NCBI GenBank assembly: GCA_002387605.1
Contig: DGJU01000077.1
Location: 1 to 9,350 of the forward strand
Length of the DNA stretch: 9,350 nucleotides
Reading direction: 5' to 3'
Source of the DNA: Alphaproteobacteria bacterium UBA4588
GTDB lineage: Bacteria; Pseudomonadota; Alphaproteobacteria; Puniceispirillales; Puniceispirillaceae
Of the stretch, positions 7,173 to 9,350 are shown one piece after another. The translations under genes were made by a program, and so were the position numbers. The stretch's first letter is position 1. The number at the start of each line of letters is the position of its first letter. The notes below the pieces were generated by a model. The model was not told where the DNA came from. It ran no database searches and saw nothing but the letters and a program-made list of their open reading frames with translations.

Positions 7173-8387
7173 TCACGCGCGCGTGGTCTTTAGTGGTAAT
7201 AACAGGCAAAAGCCAAAGCAGAGAGCCAAGCTGATAAACGAGACAATAAGACAGGAAATGATGCCACCATTCTGAAAGCAGAGGCCAGATAATAAGGTGC
7301 CGGCAAGTCTGCCTGCTGCATTGGCTGCATAATAAAATCCGACATCTTCAGCCGCTTTCTTGGTGCCAGCATAGGCAAGAATAAGATAGGAATGGAGCGA
7401 GGAGTTAAGCGCAAAGAAAAAGGCAAATAGCCCAAGCCCTGCAAGAATGACAGGCAGCTGAAAGAGCTCATCCACAGCATAATAGGCAATCACAACCCCG
7501 AGCGGAACAGCGCATAAGGCTGCCATCATAATGCGTGCTGCTGGTATTTCCCGGCTTAGCCCATCTTCTGAGCGACTGATAAAGCGCGGCGCTATCGCCT
7601 GGATCATACCGTAAAAAATTGTCCAGATGGCCAGAAACCCTCCAACCTGCCAGAATGACCAGCCAGCCTGATACAAAAAGACAGGGACACCGACAACAAA
7701 CCAGATATCGCGGGCCCCAAACAAAAACACCCGCGCAGCAGCAAGGAAATTAATGCTGGCTGATTTACTGAAGAGTTCCGACATATTCTGAGATGCTGGC
7801 AGCTTGCCAAGCTCGGTTGGCAGGCAATACAACACAGCCCCAAGCAGGATAACAAGCATCCCCGCCATACCGTAAAGCGAGACTGTCAGACCAAAAGCAT
7901 CCAGCATTAATCCACCAGCAAAAAATCCGATACCCTTCATCGCATTCTTTGACCCTGTGAACCATGCTACCCATGAGAAAAGCTGAATATTGCCAGAAAC
8001 AGAGGTTAGTTTGATGGCGGTTTTACTCGCTGTCTTGGTGAAATCCTTTGCGATGCCGGCAATCCCCTGTGCGATGAGAACCCACATCACAGAGGCCATC
8101 TCAGTCCAGTCAGGCGATAAAGCTGATAAGAAGAGGAGACCGCAAATTTGCAGAATGATGCCGGTCGCCAGCATGCGGGTAATTCCATACCGCACAGCAA
8201 GCCATCCCCCGCCAAGGGTTGCGAATATACCGGCCAGCTCATAGAAGACAAATAGGAAGGCCAGCTGGAAGGGGGTATAGCCTAGGGCAAAAAAATGCAG
8301 CAGAACAAGCATCCTTAACGCCCCGTCGCTCAACGTAAAGGCCCAGTAGGATGCGGTAACAGTTAGATAGGTGCGGCTCCCACTCAT
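7173..8387 (-). CDS. arsJ: MFS transporter ArsJ, 1-arseno-3-phosphoglycerate exporter
   Basis: Inner-membrane major facilitator that is known in this family to export 1-arseno-3-phosphoglycerate, which then falls apart outside to arsenate. The 404 residues carry about 12 hydrophobic segments. Recognition rests on the N-terminal YLTVTASYWAFTLSDGALRM (residues 7-26), LGYTPFQLAFLFVFYE (35-50), the cytoplasmic GIAKDFTKTASKTAIKL (111-127) and the stretch WFTGSKNAMKGIGFF (142-156), all typical of ArsJ and unlike drug-efflux MFS proteins. The start codon overlaps the stop of the GAPDH gene by ATGA (8384-8387) and no independent ribosome site is seen, so translation is probably coupled. The required partner enzyme being directly upstream makes the assignment strong. 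Regulation, probably by an ArsR-type repressor, is not visible here. Confidence 0.88.
   Translation of the reverse strand: MSGSRTYLTVTASYWAFTLSDGALRMLVLLHFFALGYTPFQLAFLFVFYELAGIFATLGGGWLAVRYGITRMLATGIILQICGLLFLSALSPDWTEMASVMWVLIAQGIAGIAKDFTKTASKTAIKLTSVSGNIQLFSWVAWFTGSKNAMKGIGFFAGGLMLDAFGLTVSLYGMAGMLVILLGAVLYCLPTELGKLPASQNMSELFSKSASINFLAAARVFLFGARDIWFVVGVPVFLYQAGWSFWQVGGFLAIWTIFYGMIQAIAPRFISRSEDGLSREIPAARIMMAALCAVPLGVVIAYYAVDELFQLPVILAGLGLFAFFFALNSSLHSYLILAYAGTKKAAEDVGFYYAANAAGRLAGTLLSGLCFQNGGIISCLIVSFISLALCFGFCLLLPLKTTRA
7174..7185. repeat. 12-bp perfect palindrome at the arsJ stop codon
   Basis: CACGCGCGCGTG is identical to its reverse complement and overlaps the last codons and stop (TCA on the + strand, 7173-7175) of arsJ. 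Flanking bases allow two more pairs (A7172-T7187 and a T-G wobble), giving a small hairpin with a CGCG loop. It may simply reflect Arg-rich codons, or add to the convergent terminator. Confidence 0.4.
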
Positions 8388-9350
8388 GCGGTAGTTTTTG
8401 ATAATACAAGACGGGCAAGGTCGTTCATGCGGCAGGCATATCCCATTTCATTATCATACCAAGAGTAGATTTTTAGCATTGTGCTATTTGTCACCATCGT
8501 GCTGTGCAGATCAATAATGGAGCTGCGTGTATCATTCAGGTAATCAGCCGAAACAAGTTCACGTGCTTCAGCACCCAGAATGCCGCGCAGGCGCCCCGAC
8601 GCAGCAGCGGCTTCAAACAGACTATTGACCGCATCTTCACTTGTGGATGTTTCAAGTTCAAACACACAATCAGTCAGGCTGGCATTCAGCACTGGCACCC
8701 GGACTGCATGGCCGTTCAGCTTGCCGCGCAGCTCAGGATAGATGAGCCCGATTGCCCGCGCACTGCCAGTTGTGGTTGGTTGAATTGACAACAGCGATGA
8801 GCGCGCCCGCCGCAGGTCATTATGAGCAGCATCACTAACAAGATTAGTATTTGTCGGGTTATGGATTGTTGTAATCTGGCCATGTTTGATGCCGAGATGT
8901 TCTTGTATCACCTTCACAACAGGGGCTAGACAATTTGTTGTACAGGAGGCGGCTGTTATCATTTTATGCTTGGCAGGATCATATAAATGATCATTGACGC
9001 CTACCACAATATTCAGAACATCCTCATGATGAATAGGCGCCGAGCTGATGGTGGTACCAATGCCTGCTGTAAAATAGGGGGCTAATTTTTCAGGTGATTT
9101 AAAAACGCCCGTGCAGTCAAGCACAACCGAGATGTCATGCTTTTTCCAGTGACCGTTGTCTAGGGCAGGTGTCTGGCTGGCAGCGATAGTGGTGCCATTA
9201 ATTGTGATAGAGGTGTCATCATATGAAAAATCGGCATCCCAGCGGCCATGCAGACTATCAAACTCCAACAGATGAGCCAGCTGTTTGGTATCCATGCTGG
9301 CATCATTCACAAGCGCTATATCTGGCGCTATATCTGGCGCAATATCAGGC
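8384..9350 (-). CDS. gap: ArsJ-associated glyceraldehyde-3-phosphate dehydrogenase, 5' partial
   Basis: Cytoplasmic GAPDH whose proposed job here is to use arsenate in place of phosphate, giving 1-arseno-3-phosphoglycerate for export by ArsJ. The frame stays open to the window edge. A GTG at 9310 could be mistaken for the start, but the upstream codons read PDIAPDIAPDIAL and continue the family pattern, so the NAD-binding N-terminus (INGFGRIG block) lies past 9350. Visible: the AHLLEFDSLHGRW block just after the edge, DCTGVF, the catalytic Cys in AASCTTNC (codon 8944-8942), the catalytic His in TTIHNPTNTN (8863-8861), DLRRARSS, QPTTTGSARA, the RVPVLNAS block and WYDNEMGYACRM near the end. The usual D and Q around TNT are both N here. 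It is the first visible gene of the operon and overlaps arsJ by 4 bases. A housekeeping role cannot be excluded by sequence alone, but the arsJ linkage argues for arsenate detoxification. Confidence 0.9.
   Translation of the reverse strand, partial: PDIAPDIAPDIALVNDASMDTKQLAHLLEFDSLHGRWDADFSYDDTSITINGTTIAASQTPALDNGHWKKHDISVVLDCTGVFKSPEKLAPYFTAGIGTTISSAPIHHEDVLNIVVGVNDHLYDPAKHKMITAASCTTNCLAPVVKVIQEHLGIKHGQITTIHNPTNTNLVSDAAHNDLRRARSSLLSIQPTTTGSARAIGLIYPELRGKLNGHAVRVPVLNASLTDCVFELETSTSEDAVNSLFEAAAASGRLRGILGAEARELVSADYLNDTRSSIIDLHSTMVTNSTMLKIYSWYDNEMGYACRMNDLARLVLSKTTA
9314..9349 (-). repeat. 12-bp in-frame tandem repeat in the GAPDH gene
   Basis: Three adjacent 12-base units on the + strand read CGCTATATCTGG (9314-9325), the same again (9326-9337), then CGCAATATCAGG (9338-9349) with two changes. 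On the coding strand they encode PDIA three times, just before LVNDAS. Homologues usually have a single short PDI-type segment here, so two units look like recent slippage or duplication. Further copies may continue beyond the edge. Confidence 0.85.

Noticed and set aside
7990..8244. 84-residue + strand frame inside arsJ
   Set aside because: It is antisense to conserved transmembrane segments of ArsJ and has no ribosome site or recognisable motif.
8384..9310. Full-length GAPDH starting at the GTG at 9310
   Set aside because: The family sequence continues upstream in frame and the NAD-binding N-terminus is missing, so the gene is cut by the window edge and not truncated biologically.

Overview
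The window reads like an alphaproteobacterial chromosome of roughly balanced base composition, with tight gene packing and short intergenic gaps. The class is inferred from protein style: PyrE has the alphaproteobacterial form (VHVNAEKPF near the start, TWWDVLA near the end), and the spermidine/putrescine-type ABC genes look similar. A marine lineage is possible, but I cannot fix the genus. I see no IS element, CRISPR array, tRNA or rRNA.

Left part (1-4802, + strand): a run of six genes with gaps of 28 bases or less, or with overlaps. The first three encode a polyamine-type ABC importer: ATPase potA (5' end outside the window), then inner-membrane permeases potB and potC, joined by ATGA overlaps. 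No substrate-binding protein is visible; it may lie upstream. Then come pyrE (orotate phosphoribosyltransferase), a ribokinase-like PfkB kinase and tdk (thymidine kinase). These three fit a pyrimidine/nucleoside and ribose-phosphate supply theme: the kinase can make ribose 5-phosphate (a PRPP precursor), PyrE uses PRPP to make OMP, and Tdk salvages thymidine.

Middle (4803-7170, + strand): a 135-base gap, then typA/bipA, a ribosome-associated translational GTPase. An inverted repeat spans its stop codon and a terminator-like hairpin follows. A promoter-like TTGACA-N16-GATGAT then precedes a 75-residue cysteine-rich CWC-family protein with a very basic tail.

Right part (7173-9350, - strand): a two-gene operon convergent with the CWC gene. 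The leading gene encodes a glyceraldehyde-3-phosphate dehydrogenase (5' end beyond the right edge). It overlaps by ATGA an MFS transporter that I recognise as ArsJ. This pair is the established arsenate-resistance route: GAPDH makes 1-arseno-3-phosphoglycerate from arsenate and ArsJ exports it. The operon promoter and any ArsR regulator would lie past 9350. The oddest sequence detail is a 12-bp in-frame tandem repeat (three PDIA units) in this GAPDH at the window edge.

The most distinctive accessory feature is the arsenate operon, which is a known system. I found no convincing evidence of a wholly undescribed one.
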